From CAZUDO01 sp964618895 (lineage in GTDB: Bacteria; Desulfobacterota; Binatia; DP-6), in NCBI GenBank assembly GCA_964618895.1, contig CAZUDO010000125.1:1-44896 (forward strand): a stretch of DNA of 44,896 nucleotides. The letters run 5' to 3'. The notes beneath the pieces were generated by a model. The model did not search any database. It saw nothing but the letters and a program-made list of their open reading frames with translations, and had not been told where the DNA came from. A program made the translations under genes and the position numbers. Of this stretch, positions 9,433 through 17,473 are shown in pieces (within the stretch, counting starts at the first letter, position 1; the number at the start of each line of letters is the position of its first letter).

Positions 9433-10281
9433 GTGGACACGGGCGGCCCGAACGCGGAGCAGATCCGGTACTGGAACGAGCGCGGCGCGCAGTGGGTCGC
9501 GCTTGCGGATCAGCTCGACGCCTTGATCGGCCCGCTCGGCCGGCGCGCGATGGACCGCGCCGGGATCGCGCCCGGCCAGCGCGTGCTCGACATCGGCTGC
9601 GGCTGCGGCGACACGACCGGCGCGCTGGCCGAGCGGGTGGGGCCCTCGGGCCGGGTCGTGGGGGTGGACATCTCGGCTGTCATGCTGGAGCGCGCGCGCA
9701 CCCGCGCGGCGGCGCTCGCCCAGGCGACATTCGAGTTGCGCGACGCGCAGAGCCACCGCTTTCCGGTGGCGACCTTCGACCTGCTCTTCTCGCGCTTCGG
9801 GGTCATGTTCTTCGCCGACCCCACGGCGGCGTTCGCGAACCTGCGCGCGGCGCTCCGCCCCGACGGCCGGCTCACGTTCGTGTGCTGGCAGGCGCTTGCC
9901 GACAACCCGTGGATGCTGGTGCCCCTCGCGGCCGCCGCGCCGCACGTCACCCTGCCACCGCCGCCCGCCCCCGGGGCGCCGGGCCCGTTCTCGTTCGCCG
10001 ACGCAGAGCGGGTGCGGGGCATCCTGTCGAACGCGGGGTTCGTCGACGTCGGCCTCGAGGCAGTGCGCGAGACCCTGATCGTCGGGGGTGGCGGGCTCGA
10101 CGACGCCGTCGCCTTCGCGCTCTCCGGCGTCGGGCCGCTGGCGGCCGCGGTGCGCGAGGCCGGAGCCGGTGTCGTGCCGACCGTCACCGCCGCGGTGCGG
10201 GAGGCGCTGACCCCGTACGCGACGGCCGACGGCGTGCGCATGCCGGCGGCGGCGTGGATCGTGCGCGCGCAACGCGGGTAG
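9433..10281 (+). CDS. Class I SAM-dependent methyltransferase (UbiE-like)
   Basis: The protein has 282 residues from GTG 9433, 8 bp after the asd stop, so the two genes are probably co-transcribed. Motif I is VLDIGCGCGDTTGAL, and the acidic end of beta-2 is VVGVDISAVMLERA. The motif IV region FDLLFSRFGVMFF and the post-motif helix NLRAALRPDGRLTFVCW are typical of the Methyltransf_11/25 families. The substrate cannot be read from sequence. A similar protein, also with QFGVMFF, lies at 43149. The start is set only by the open frame after asd; no strong ribosome-binding site is seen. Confidence 0.85.
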   Translation: MDTGGPNAEQIRYWNERGAQWVALADQLDALIGPLGRRAMDRAGIAPGQRVLDIGCGCGDTTGALAERVGPSGRVVGVDISAVMLERARTRAAALAQATFELRDAQSHRFPVATFDLLFSRFGVMFFADPTAAFANLRAALRPDGRLTFVCWQALADNPWMLVPLAAAAPHVTLPPPPAPGAPGPFSFADAERVRGILSNAGFVDVGLEAVRETLIVGGGGLDDAVAFALSGVGPLAAAVREAGAGVVPTVTAAVREALTPYATADGVRMPAAAWIVRAQRG

Positions 10282-10301
10282 GGTCCGCGACGCGCGCGCC
10301 G

Positions 10302-10577
10302 TCAGCCGCGTGTTCCGGGGCTGCGCCGCTTCGCCTTCGCCTCGGCCACGCGTTGCTCGCGCGCCCATTCCGCCTGCGTCGGTGCGCGCTGCTCCTCGGC
10401 CCACGCCTCGCGATGCCGAAGCATCGGCACGTGGGCGTCCCAGCACGCGACCGAGCAGAACGCCAGCGCCGTCCGGGCGCGGTTGCAGGTGGACACGTTG
10501 CAGGCCCAGTACGTGCTGACGAAAGGGATGTCGCGCTTGCAGGTGCTGCACCGCTTCCAGAACGGCTCCGGGCTCAT
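10302..10577 (-). CDS. Small Cys-rich (zinc-ribbon-like) conserved protein
   Basis: From ATG 10577, preceded by GGAGGAGG, the protein has 91 residues. Its first half has four ordered cysteine groups (CSTC, AC, STC and CSVACWDAH), consistent with one or two structural zinc sites of the MYND or zinc-ribbon sort. The segment AHVPMLRHREAWAEEQRAP and the basic tail KAKRRSP follow. I have a general impression of similar hypothetical proteins elsewhere but cannot name a family. It stands alone between a methyltransferase gene and an HNH gene that it faces away from. A regulatory or RNA/DNA-binding role is possible but not shown. Confidence 0.7.
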   Translation of the reverse strand: MSPEPFWKRCSTCKRDIPFVSTYWACNVSTCNRARTALAFCSVACWDAHVPMLRHREAWAEEQRAPTQAEWAREQRVAEAKAKRRSPGTRG

Positions 10578-10669
10578 CGGCCTCCTCCCCGGGGGCACGT
10601 AGCACTGTCGGAGCGCAGGTCAACTGCCCCCTCCCCCCACAGCGCGCGACGCGGTATCTTTGGTCGCAT

Positions 10670-10999
10670 ATGCCCACCCGCAGCTTCCGCCCGCCCCGCC
10701 GCCGCTCACGCCAGCCGCATGACCTGGACGCGATCGTGCGCGAGGCCGCCGAGGCAGCCCGCGCCCGCCAGCAGGGCTACCGCGAGCGCTCGCTCGCCCT
10801 GCACGGGTGGATCTGCGCCAAGTGCGGCCGCGAGTTCGAACGCGCCACCCTCCACCTGCTCACCGTCCATCACAAGGACGGCAACCACGACCACAACCCG
10901 CCCAACGGCAGCAACTGGGAGAACCTGTGCGCCGACTGCCACGACGACGAGCACAGCCGGGGCATTCTGGGCGACTACTTGACGGGGAAAGACGACTGA
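10670..10999 (+). CDS. HNH nuclease family protein, YajD-like
   Basis: The protein has 109 residues. It carries the HNH core as in E. coli YajD: CxxC (CAKC), LTVHHKDGNHDHNP with the HH pair, GSNWENLCADCHDDEHS with the conserved Asn, CxxC and His. The zinc-binding cysteines flank the nuclease motif. The N-terminal 20 residues are basic. It is probably a structure-specific or housekeeping HNH protein rather than part of a restriction system, as no methylase or specificity gene is near. Its 3' end overlaps the convergent metallophosphoesterase gene by 25 bp. Confidence 0.85.
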   Translation: MPTRSFRPPRRRSRQPHDLDAIVREAAEAARARQQGYRERSLALHGWICAKCGREFERATLHLLTVHHKDGNHDHNPPNGSNWENLCADCHDDEHSRGILGDYLTGKDD

Positions 11000-13815
11000 G
11001 CGAGCGCCGCGCGCGGGATCTCCACCGCGCGCTCGAGATCGGCGAGGCAGTCCATGCCGATGCGTCGTCCCTGCGTGCGCCGGGCCTCGGCCAGGAAGCC
11101 TGCGAGCTGGCGATCCGCCTTCACGAGCAGCCGCTGCACGAGGCGGGGCGATCTTGCCCGCATCGCCTTGACCACCAGGAAACGTGCCCGCTCGACGCGC
11201 TTGGTGAGGCTCCGGGCGAGCTTCGGGTCGACACGCAACGGCGCGCATAGGCGAGCAACCTCGAGCGCCCCGAGCGTGCAGTCCGCCCCGGCGAGCCCCG
11301 GAATCGGCGTGAACGCGCAGCCGGCGACGGCCTCGCAGCGGTCGGTCGTACAGCGATTGCCGTCGTCGCAGACGGGCGGCGCGCCGGCGGCGCACGCGTG
11401 GGTGGCGAGCACACAGACCTCAGGACCGTTACACGCGTCGCCGTCGGTGCAGTCCGCGTCGCGCGCGCAGCAGCCCGCGATGGGGGCGTGCGTACAGCCG
11501 GCCCAGGGGTCGCACCCGTCCGCCGTACATACCCGTCCGTCGTCGCAGACGAGCGGGATTCCCGCCCGACACACGCCCGTGGCGACTACGCAGGTCTCGA
11601 CCCCGTTGCAGGCATCTCCGTCGGCGCAGTCTGCATCGCGGCCGCAACAGCCCGCGATCGCGGTGTGCGTGCAGCCGGCCAGCGGATCGCACTGGTCCGT
11701 CGTGCAGACGACCCCGTCGTCACAGGCGAGCGGCGTCCCAGCCCGGCACGCGCCGGTGGCGAGCACGCACGTTTCGGTTCCGGTGCAGACGTTCCCGTCG
11801 TCGCAGGCGGTGTCGCTGGCGCAGCAGCCGGGCACGGGCACGTGGCCGCAGCCGGTGACGGGGTCCCAGCGATCGGCGGTGCACACGACGCCGTCGTCGC
11901 ACGATGGGACGGGGCCGAGCTCGACGCGGAGTTGCGGCCGGCGCGCCGGGTCGGGATCCTCGCGCGAGGCGTAGCGGCAGCCGTTATCGTCGTCGTTCTT
12001 GATGATCAGGGTGTAGAAGCCTGGGCCGGACTGGATGGCTGGTGTCACGTCGACCGTGTACGCCGTCCCGGTCGTGACCGGACCGATCGTGGTCACCCAC
12101 CGCCGGAGGTCGGGGGCCAACGGCGACGTGTCGCGCCAGTTGACCTTGTCGTCGCCGCTGTCGTCCACCTGCCCCCACACCAGGCCGGGACCGCCAGCGC
12201 TGGTCGCGTCGGTTCCGGTCCGGTCACCCTCGACCCAGCTCGAGTCGGCGATGGTGTACACCGTGCCGCCGTCGCCCGAGCCGTTGGTGCTCTGCAGGCG
12301 CAGGCTGGCCGCGCGCACGGGTGCCGCGAGGGTGCTCAGGTCGAACTTCAGGTACGCGATCGCCGTGACCTCGTCGTCGATGCTGAGCTCGGGGGCTGCG
12401 CCATGGTCCCAAGTGGCCTCGTCTTCGGCCACGATGTGGGTGTCGGCCACCGGCGTAACGGTGAGGAACTGCTCCGGGGCGCCGCACTCGCAGGTGGCGA
12501 GGCAGCGTCCGGGGCAGGCGCTGTCGTCCCCGCGGTCGCACGCTTCGCTGGCCTGGTTCCGCCGTCCGTCGCCGCACCGGCCGGGGCATATGCAGTCGGA
12601 CAGACAGGCCCCCGGGCAGGCGGCGCTGTCGGCTCCGTCGCACCGCTCGGCGCTCTGGTTGACCAGCCCATCCCCGCACACCGCTGCCGGCGGCGTCGCG
12701 CCGCGCTCGAGGACGAAGGTATCGCGCACGACACCGTCCGCGCGGATCATCTGCACGCGCAGCCACCCGTCGTCGACGACCACGCGGACAAAGTGGAACA
12801 CCGACTCGGCATACGCCGTGAAGCTGCTCCGCCGGACGGCGCGCACCTCGGCACCGCCGCCGCCGGTGGTCACGTAGAGCGTTCCCTCGCCCACGGGCGC
12901 CGGCAGATCGGCTTTCAGCATGACGGTGCGCTCGTAGTCGTGCTCGTGCCCCATGAACACGACATCGACCCCGTGCTGGTCGAACAGGGGGACGAGATCC
13001 GCCCGGATGTCCAGATCGCTGCCATGGGCCCCGCTCGAATAGATGCTGTGGTGGAAGACGACGAACTTCCACGGCGCAGCGCTGGCCGCCAGGTCCTGGG
13101 CGAGGAAGGTGTGCTGTGGGCTGCCCGGGGCGGTCGCGTCGTTGCCGTCGATCACCGCCACGTGGGCGGTGCCGAAGTCGAAAGAGTAGTACTCCTCGCT
13201 ACCGAACGCCTCGCGCCAGGGCGCACCGTTCTCGGTCTTGATGTCGTGGTTGCCGAGCGTGGGCCAGAGCATCAGGCGGCGGAGGAGCGGGGCGTAGGGG
13301 CGGAAGAAGTTCGGGTCGTACTCGTCGCGCGCCCCGTCCTCGTACACCATGTCGCCGGTGTGCAGGATGAAGTCGGCGGGCGTCGCCGCCATGGCGTCGC
13401 GGATGGCGGCCTGCTTCGCGCCGCCGGTGCCGGAGTCACCGAGCACGAGGAAGCTGAAACGCGACTGGCCGCCGTCGGTCCGGAAGCTCGACTCCTCGCC
13501 GAGCGGCACGCCGTCGGCCTGCGGGGTGTAGGCGTAGTCGGTGGCGGGGGACAGGTCGGACACCGCGATGGTGCACACGGTGCCGGGATCGCCGGCGATC
13601 ACCTGCGACACGCCACCGTGCGGCCGGATGGCGAGCGAGCATGCGGCGGCGGTGTCCGTGTTCCAGACGACGGTGACGGACGTGCGCGTGAGGTGCTGGA
13701 GGTAGGGGCCCCGGACGAGCGCCACCGGGGCCGCGGGAGCGGCGAGCGTCAGTGCCGCCAGCGCGAGCGCGGCGAGCACGGCGACGGATGCGCCTCTGGG
13801 AAGCCGGGTGAGCAC
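10975..13815 (-). CDS. Secreted purple-acid-phosphatase-like metallophosphoesterase with Cys-rich repeats
   Basis: The protein has 946 residues from GTG 13815. A signal peptide covers residues 1-31. A fibronectin-like purple acid phosphatase N-domain (about 33-115) is followed by the metallophosphoesterase domain (120-330). Its metal-ligand motifs are intact: LGDSG 125-129, GDMVY 154-158, GNHD 188-191, FHHS 254-257 and GHEHDYE 289-295. Two short Cys repeats of the CGDGxxNQxxExCD type follow (380-445), then a DNRLRE-like beta domain (450-630). Next are four disulfide modules (CDDGxVCTxDxC, about 635-860) and a helical C-terminus. It is likely an extracellular phosphatase or phosphodiesterase anchored or stabilised by its accessory domains; the substrate is unknown. 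The long plus-strand frame over it is taken as a codon-bias shadow. Confidence 0.88.
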   Translation of the reverse strand: MLTRLPRGASVAVLAALALAALTLAAPAAPVALVRGPYLQHLTRTSVTVVWNTDTAAACSLAIRPHGGVSQVIAGDPGTVCTIAVSDLSPATDYAYTPQADGVPLGEESSFRTDGGQSRFSFLVLGDSGTGGAKQAAIRDAMAATPADFILHTGDMVYEDGARDEYDPNFFRPYAPLLRRLMLWPTLGNHDIKTENGAPWREAFGSEEYYSFDFGTAHVAVIDGNDATAPGSPQHTFLAQDLAASAAPWKFVVFHHSIYSSGAHGSDLDIRADLVPLFDQHGVDVVFMGHEHDYERTVMLKADLPAPVGEGTLYVTTGGGGAEVRAVRRSSFTAYAESVFHFVRVVVDDGWLRVQMIRADGVVRDTFVLERGATPPAAVCGDGLVNQSAERCDGADSAACPGACLSDCICPGRCGDGRRNQASEACDRGDDSACPGRCLATCECGAPEQFLTVTPVADTHIVAEDEATWDHGAAPELSIDDEVTAIAYLKFDLSTLAAPVRAASLRLQSTNGSGDGGTVYTIADSSWVEGDRTGTDATSAGGPGLVWGQVDDSGDDKVNWRDTSPLAPDLRRWVTTIGPVTTGTAYTVDVTPAIQSGPGFYTLIIKNDDDNGCRYASREDPDPARRPQLRVELGPVPSCDDGVVCTADRWDPVTGCGHVPVPGCCASDTACDDGNVCTGTETCVLATGACRAGTPLACDDGVVCTTDQCDPLAGCTHTAIAGCCGRDADCADGDACNGVETCVVATGVCRAGIPLVCDDGRVCTADGCDPWAGCTHAPIAGCCARDADCTDGDACNGPEVCVLATHACAAGAPPVCDDGNRCTTDRCEAVAGCAFTPIPGLAGADCTLGALEVARLCAPLRVDPKLARSLTKRVERARFLVVKAMRARSPRLVQRLLVKADRQLAGFLAEARRTQGRRIGMDCLADLERAVEIPRAALAQSSFPVK

Positions 13816-14300
13816 GGTGGGGATCCTCGTTTACGACGACGCCACAGCGGTCGATGTGTCGCCCGCGCCACGCCTGCCCGAGCCGACGCGCACGGCGAGT
13901 GCAAGCGACGGTCCACACGGCCGGCGCATACACGGCGTGTCGCCTACGCCGCGCCATGGCAGGTGTCACGGCGCATGGGGTGCCAGGAGCGCCGGGAGCC
14001 GGGCGGTTGTGGCACCGCCGCGCATGCCCGTCCCTGCTTCCAGGTATCCCCTAACCGCTCGCCGTCCGCTACGGCTGTCCCGTGGCCCGCGCTTGACAGT
14101 CCGTTGTTGAAGAATTCGGCTCTCCCGGTCTCGTGTGAGTGGCCGAGGAGCGCCGGGAACGGAACGAGTCCGCCGCCGAGCGCGGGTGGCCGGGCGGACC
14201 ACCGCCGCCGGCTCGAGTCGAGCATCGCGGCGGCGACGCGAAGCTCCGCGTAGCGCTCGGCCGTGCGCCCGCATGGATCGCCGTGACTCACGTGCATCGC
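13816..14300. other. Intergenic region, no supported gene
   Basis: Nearly 490 bases between the metallophosphoesterase start and the RAYT promoter. Open frames on both strands here have no recognisable family. A TTGACA at 14094 on the plus strand is not followed by a good -10. The region may hold the unrecognised upstream promoter of the minus-strand gene and REP-type sequences for the RAYT, which I could not identify with confidence. Confidence 0.4.
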
Positions 14301-14329
14301 TTGACGTAGGAGCAAGCTTGCTATATTAT
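14301..14329 (+). promoter_or_regulatory. Strong sigma70-type promoter of the RAYT gene
   Basis: TTGACG (14301-14306), a 17-bp spacer and TATTAT (14324-14329) match the sigma70 consensus closely and stand out in this GC-rich DNA. The predicted start lies near 14336, only about 8 bases before ATG 14344, so the mRNA would be nearly leaderless. Confidence 0.7.
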
Positions 14330-14343
14330 GTGCTCAATTCAAC

Positions 14344-15105
14344 ATGGCGCGCCCGTTGCAAACCACGCTCATCTTCCGCTCCTGGGGTGGCGCACGCCGC
14401 GGCGCGGGCCGCCCGCCCACGCCCGGCCGGCGCTGCGTCCCTCATCGCGCGCGCCCGCCGCACGATCGGCACTGCCCGGTGCACGTCACCCTGCGCGCGG
14501 CCGCGGGCGTGCCGTCGCTCCGGGGCGCGCGGGTGTTCGACGCGCTGCGTGCCGCTCTGGGCGCGTCCTCAGCCGCCGGCTTCCGGGTGTTGCAGTTCAG
14601 TACACAACGGGACCACATCCACCTCGTGGTCGAAGCCGACGCGCCGGCGCGCTTCGTCCGCGGCGTGCAGGGCCTCATGATTCGCGTCGCCAAGGCGGTG
14701 AACCGGGCGTGCGGTCGTCACGGCCGCGTGTGGGGGGACAGGTATCATGCGCGGCGACTCGCCTCGCCGCGCGAGGTCAGGGCCGCGCTCGTGTACGTGC
14801 TCCAGAACTTCGCGAAGCATGTCCCTGGCGTCCGCGGGACGGATCCGTGTTCGTCCGCGGCGTGGTTCCCTGGCTGGCGGACGCCCCTGGCGTCGCCACC
14901 CGGCCCCTCGCCGGTACGGGCCCCGCATACCTGGTTAGCACGGGTGGGCTGGCTCCAGCACGGCCGGCTCCGGGTCGACGAGGCGCCCGCAGTGCAGGCG
15001 GTCCGTGACGGAGGTGCGGTCGACGGCTGGCCGAAGCGACGGACCCACCCGAAACCCGGAAGAGCCAGGAATTCAACAACCAGGAGACCTGCATGGCCAT
15101 CGTGA
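14344..15105 (+). CDS. REP-associated tyrosine transposase (Y1/IS200-like, RAYT)
   Basis: The protein has 253 residues. It has the Y1 transposase fold motifs: the metal-binding HUH pair H91-I-H93 (DHIHLVVEA) and, in the last helix, candidate catalytic Y151 in LVYVLQNFAKH. The N-terminus WGGARRGAGRPP and the PVHVTLR strand are typical of single-copy RAYT proteins rather than IS200 TnpA. Such enzymes are thought to spread or maintain short palindromic REP sequences in the host genome; no TnpB partner or IS ends are seen. A good promoter precedes it. The last 13 bases overlap the vapB-like gene. The 35 residues after RLRVDEAPAVQ look unlike the core and may be a run-on tail. Confidence 0.85.
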   Translation: MARPLQTTLIFRSWGGARRGAGRPPTPGRRCVPHRARPPHDRHCPVHVTLRAAAGVPSLRGARVFDALRAALGASSAAGFRVLQFSTQRDHIHLVVEADAPARFVRGVQGLMIRVAKAVNRACGRHGRVWGDRYHARRLASPREVRAALVYVLQNFAKHVPGVRGTDPCSSAAWFPGWRTPLASPPGPSPVRAPHTWLARVGWLQHGRLRVDEAPAVQAVRDGGAVDGWPKRRTHPKPGRARNSTTRRPAWPS

Positions 15106-15326
15106 CCTACCGCGTCCCCGAGCCGGTGAAAGCGGCATTCGATCGCACCTTCGCCGGCGAGAACAAAAGCGCTGTGATCGCCCGCCTGATGCGGGACGCG
15201 GTGGCCGAACGCCATCGCCAGACGCGACGGACACGCGCCGTCGACGCCCTGCTCGCCATCCGGCGACGCATGCCTCCCGTCACACCGGCCCGCGTCCGCG
15301 TTGCCCGCGGGCGGGGACGGCCGTGA
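15093..15326 (+). CDS. VapB-like antitoxin, probably orphaned
   Basis: The protein has 77 residues. The N-terminus MAIVTYRVPEPVKAAFDRTF and the helix GENKSAVIARLMRDAVAER suggest a ribbon-helix-helix type DNA-binding antitoxin; the basic C-terminus would wrap a PIN toxin. An AGGAG ribosome-binding site precedes ATG 15093. The gene overlaps the end of the RAYT gene and, by GTGA, the start of the broken vapC. With the toxin destroyed it would be a solitary antitoxin. Confidence 0.65.
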   Translation: MAIVTYRVPEPVKAAFDRTFAGENKSAVIARLMRDAVAERHRQTRRTRAVDALLAIRRRMPPVTPARVRVARGRGRP

Positions 15327-15424
15327 CGAACCTGGTGCTCGACACGAGCGTCGTTCTGAAGCGGTACTACCGGAAGGCACGCGCGCTCGGCCGCATCGCG
15401 CACCTGGCGCACCTGGCCCTGTAG
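15323..15424 (+). pseudogene. Truncated PIN-domain toxin (vapC remnant)
   Basis: Only 33 codons remain from the coupled GTG 15323. The start MTNLVLDTSVVLKR is a normal VapC beginning, with the first catalytic Asp in LDTSVVLK. The frame then runs into ARALGRIAHLAHLAL and stops. The other acidic residues of the PIN active site are missing, so the toxin must be inactive. Either a large internal deletion or a 3' replacement occurred. Confidence 0.7.
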
Positions 15425-15431
15425 CGCCGCG

Positions 15432-16643
15432 TCACACCACGCGCGCTGCGCGCAGGGTCACGATCTCGCTCTCCCCCACCCCGAACTCGCGCAGCACCTC
15501 GTCAGTGTGCTCGCCGATCGTCGGCGCCAGGCGTTCGAACGCGGTCGGCGTGCCCGACATCTTGACCGGGGGGCCCAGGACGGAGATGCGGCCGTGGACC
15601 GCGTCGTGACGCTCGACGATGAGGCCGTTCTCGGCGATCTGCGGGTGGGCGAGGATGTCGTCCAGCGTGTTCACGCGGCAGGTGGGGATGTCGTGCTGCT
15701 CCAAGAGCGCGATCCAGTGCGCGCAGGTATTGGTGCGGAAGATGTCGCTCAGCACGCCGACGACGTGCTCGCGGTGCTCGACGCGCGAGGGGTTGGTGGC
15801 GAAGCGCGGGTCGGTCAGGAGGTCGTCGCGGCCGAGCGCGGCGCACAGGCGCTTGTAGAAGGCGTTGGTGAGGCAGGCGACGATGAAGTAGCCGTCGGAG
15901 GCGGGAAACGCCTGATAGGGCACCAGATCCGGGTGGCCGCTCCCGAACTTGCCGAACTTGACGCCCTCGGTGAGCACGTTGGCGGCGTTGTCGGCGAACA
16001 GCGACAGCACCGCGTCGAGCATCGCCACCTCGACCCGCTGCCCTTCCCCCGTGCGCTCGCGCGCGAACAGCGCCCCGCACACCGCGTAGGCGGCGTAGAT
16101 GCCGGTGTTGATGTCCGCCACCGGCGGCGCCGACTTGATGGGCGGCCCCCCCGGCTCGCCGGTGTGCCCCATGAGGGCGCCGGTGGCCTGCAGGATCAGG
16201 TCCATGCCCGGCTTCATGGCCAGCGGGCCACGCGGGCCGAAAGCGGTGATGGAGCAGTACACCAGCCGCGGATTCTCCGCCCGCACGGCGTCGTAGCCGA
16301 GGCCGTGGCGGTCCATCACGCCGGGGCGGAAGTTCTCGACCAGCACGTCGGCCTGGCGGACGAGACGGCGGGCGAGGGCCACACCGGCGTCCTGCCCGAT
16401 GTCGATGGTGAGGCCGCGCTTGTTGCGGTTGAGTCCCTGGAAGTTGAGGCCGCCGATCTCGGGTGGGAGCCGGCCGCTCCGGTCGGCGTAGCGGATGCTG
16501 TCGCCGCGACCGGGCTTCTCGACTTTGATCACGTCGGCGCCCATGTCGCCGAGCAGCGACGTGCACCACGGCCCGGCGGCCTGGTGGCTGAAGTCGATGA
16601 CGCGGATGCCGGCGAGCGCCCCGGGGCGGGCGGTGGTGGTCAT
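15432..16643 (-). CDS. CaiB/BaiF family CoA-transferase (family III)
   Basis: The protein has 403 residues from ATG 16643, the usual length. Family III enzymes move CoA between carboxylic acids through a glutamyl- or aspartyl-CoA intermediate. The family signatures are present: VIDFSHQAAGPWCTSLLGDMGADVIKVE split over residues 16-43, RNKRGLTIDI 73-82, VENFRPGVMDR 102-112, and the catalytic Asp, probably D148 in PGMDLILQA. The substrate cannot be read; carnitine, formyl, succinyl-benzylsuccinate or bile-acid-type relatives all look alike. It diverges from the ZIP gene and converges with the broken vapC. Confidence 0.9.
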   Translation of the reverse strand: MTTTARPGALAGIRVIDFSHQAAGPWCTSLLGDMGADVIKVEKPGRGDSIRYADRSGRLPPEIGGLNFQGLNRNKRGLTIDIGQDAGVALARRLVRQADVLVENFRPGVMDRHGLGYDAVRAENPRLVYCSITAFGPRGPLAMKPGMDLILQATGALMGHTGEPGGPPIKSAPPVADINTGIYAAYAVCGALFARERTGEGQRVEVAMLDAVLSLFADNAANVLTEGVKFGKFGSGHPDLVPYQAFPASDGYFIVACLTNAFYKRLCAALGRDDLLTDPRFATNPSRVEHREHVVGVLSDIFRTNTCAHWIALLEQHDIPTCRVNTLDDILAHPQIAENGLIVERHDAVHGRISVLGPPVKMSGTPTAFERLAPTIGEHTDEVLREFGVGESEIVTLRAARVV

Positions 16644-16709
16644 GCCCGCGCCGCTACCAGGGCACGGTGAACGGGTCAACCACGGCGACGTTGAAGTGGC
16701 TGATCCCGC

Positions 16710-17459
16710 GTGTTACCCCAGCCGCCCGGATCGATCGTGGGCCTCGGTTTCCTCTGCATCCTGACCGCTGCGGCGGCGAACGTGCTCGGCGCCGCCATCG
16801 CACTGCGCGTGACGCGGAGCGAGCACGTGCTGCGCTACTTCGTGGCGCTCGGCGCGGGCTTCATGCTGGCGGCGGTGCTGCTGCGCATGATGCCCGAAGC
16901 GGCGCGGCTGACCCCGCTGGCGCCGGTGCTGGTGCTGGGCGGCTACCTGCTGGTCCATCTTTTCGAGCACACGGTGGCGTCCCACTTCCACTTCGGCGAA
17001 GAGACCCATCCCGAGCGGCTCGGCCCGAGCGCCGGCATCTCGGCGTTGGTCGGTCTGTGGGTGCACAGCTTCTTCGACGGCCTGTCGATCGGCTCGGGCT
17101 TCGTCCTCGACCGCACGCTCGGCCTGCTGCTGTTCACGGCCATCCTCCTCCACAAGGCGCCGGAAGGGTTCACGATGGCGTCGGTGGTGCTGGCCGCACG
17201 CGGCACGCGCCGGCAGGCCATGCTCGCCGCCACGGCAGTGGGGGCCGCGAGCCTGCTCGGCGGGCTCGCCATCCTGGTCGCGCCGGGGATGGTCGGCGCG
17301 GCCCTCGGCCTGTCCGCGGGCGTCACCCTGTACGTGGCGGCCTCCGACCTGGTCCCCGAGGTGAACAAGGAAGAGGGAACGGCGATCGCCCTCACCGTGT
17401 TCGCGGGCGTAGTGCTGTACTGGGCGACGGAGCTGCTGCTCGAGACGGTCGGAGTGTAG
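16710..17459 (+). CDS. ZIP family divalent metal transporter
   Basis: The protein has 249 residues, with about eight predicted membrane helices. The two ZIP metal-binding helices are clear: HSFFDGLSIGSG in helix 4 and HKAPEGF in helix 5, which line the zinc/iron pathway. A His-containing loop (HTVASHFHFGEETHPE) lies between helices 3 and 4, as in many ZIPs. The protein would import Zn2+, Fe2+ or Mn2+ across the inner membrane. The start at GTG 16710 is uncertain; GTG 16737 also gives a plausible first helix. A promoter must lie in the 66-bp gap shared with the divergent CoA-transferase gene. Confidence 0.87.
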   Translation: MLPQPPGSIVGLGFLCILTAAAANVLGAAIALRVTRSEHVLRYFVALGAGFMLAAVLLRMMPEAARLTPLAPVLVLGGYLLVHLFEHTVASHFHFGEETHPERLGPSAGISALVGLWVHSFFDGLSIGSGFVLDRTLGLLLFTAILLHKAPEGFTMASVVLAARGTRRQAMLAATAVGAASLLGGLAILVAPGMVGAALGLSAGVTLYVAASDLVPEVNKEEGTAIALTVFAGVVLYWATELLLETVGV

Positions 17460-17473
17460 GGCGGGCCGACGAG

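Noticed and set aside
11400..11900. Regular DNA repetition that could be mistaken for a CRISPR-like or tandem array
   Set aside because: The period is that of the encoded disulfide modules, and the variation follows codons. It is protein repeat structure.
11398..14253. Very long plus-strand reading frame opposite the metallophosphoesterase gene
   Set aside because: It lies antisense to a gene with intact catalytic motifs and a signal peptide. Its own translation is low-complexity Gly/Ala/Val/Arg, typical of shadow frames in GC-rich DNA.
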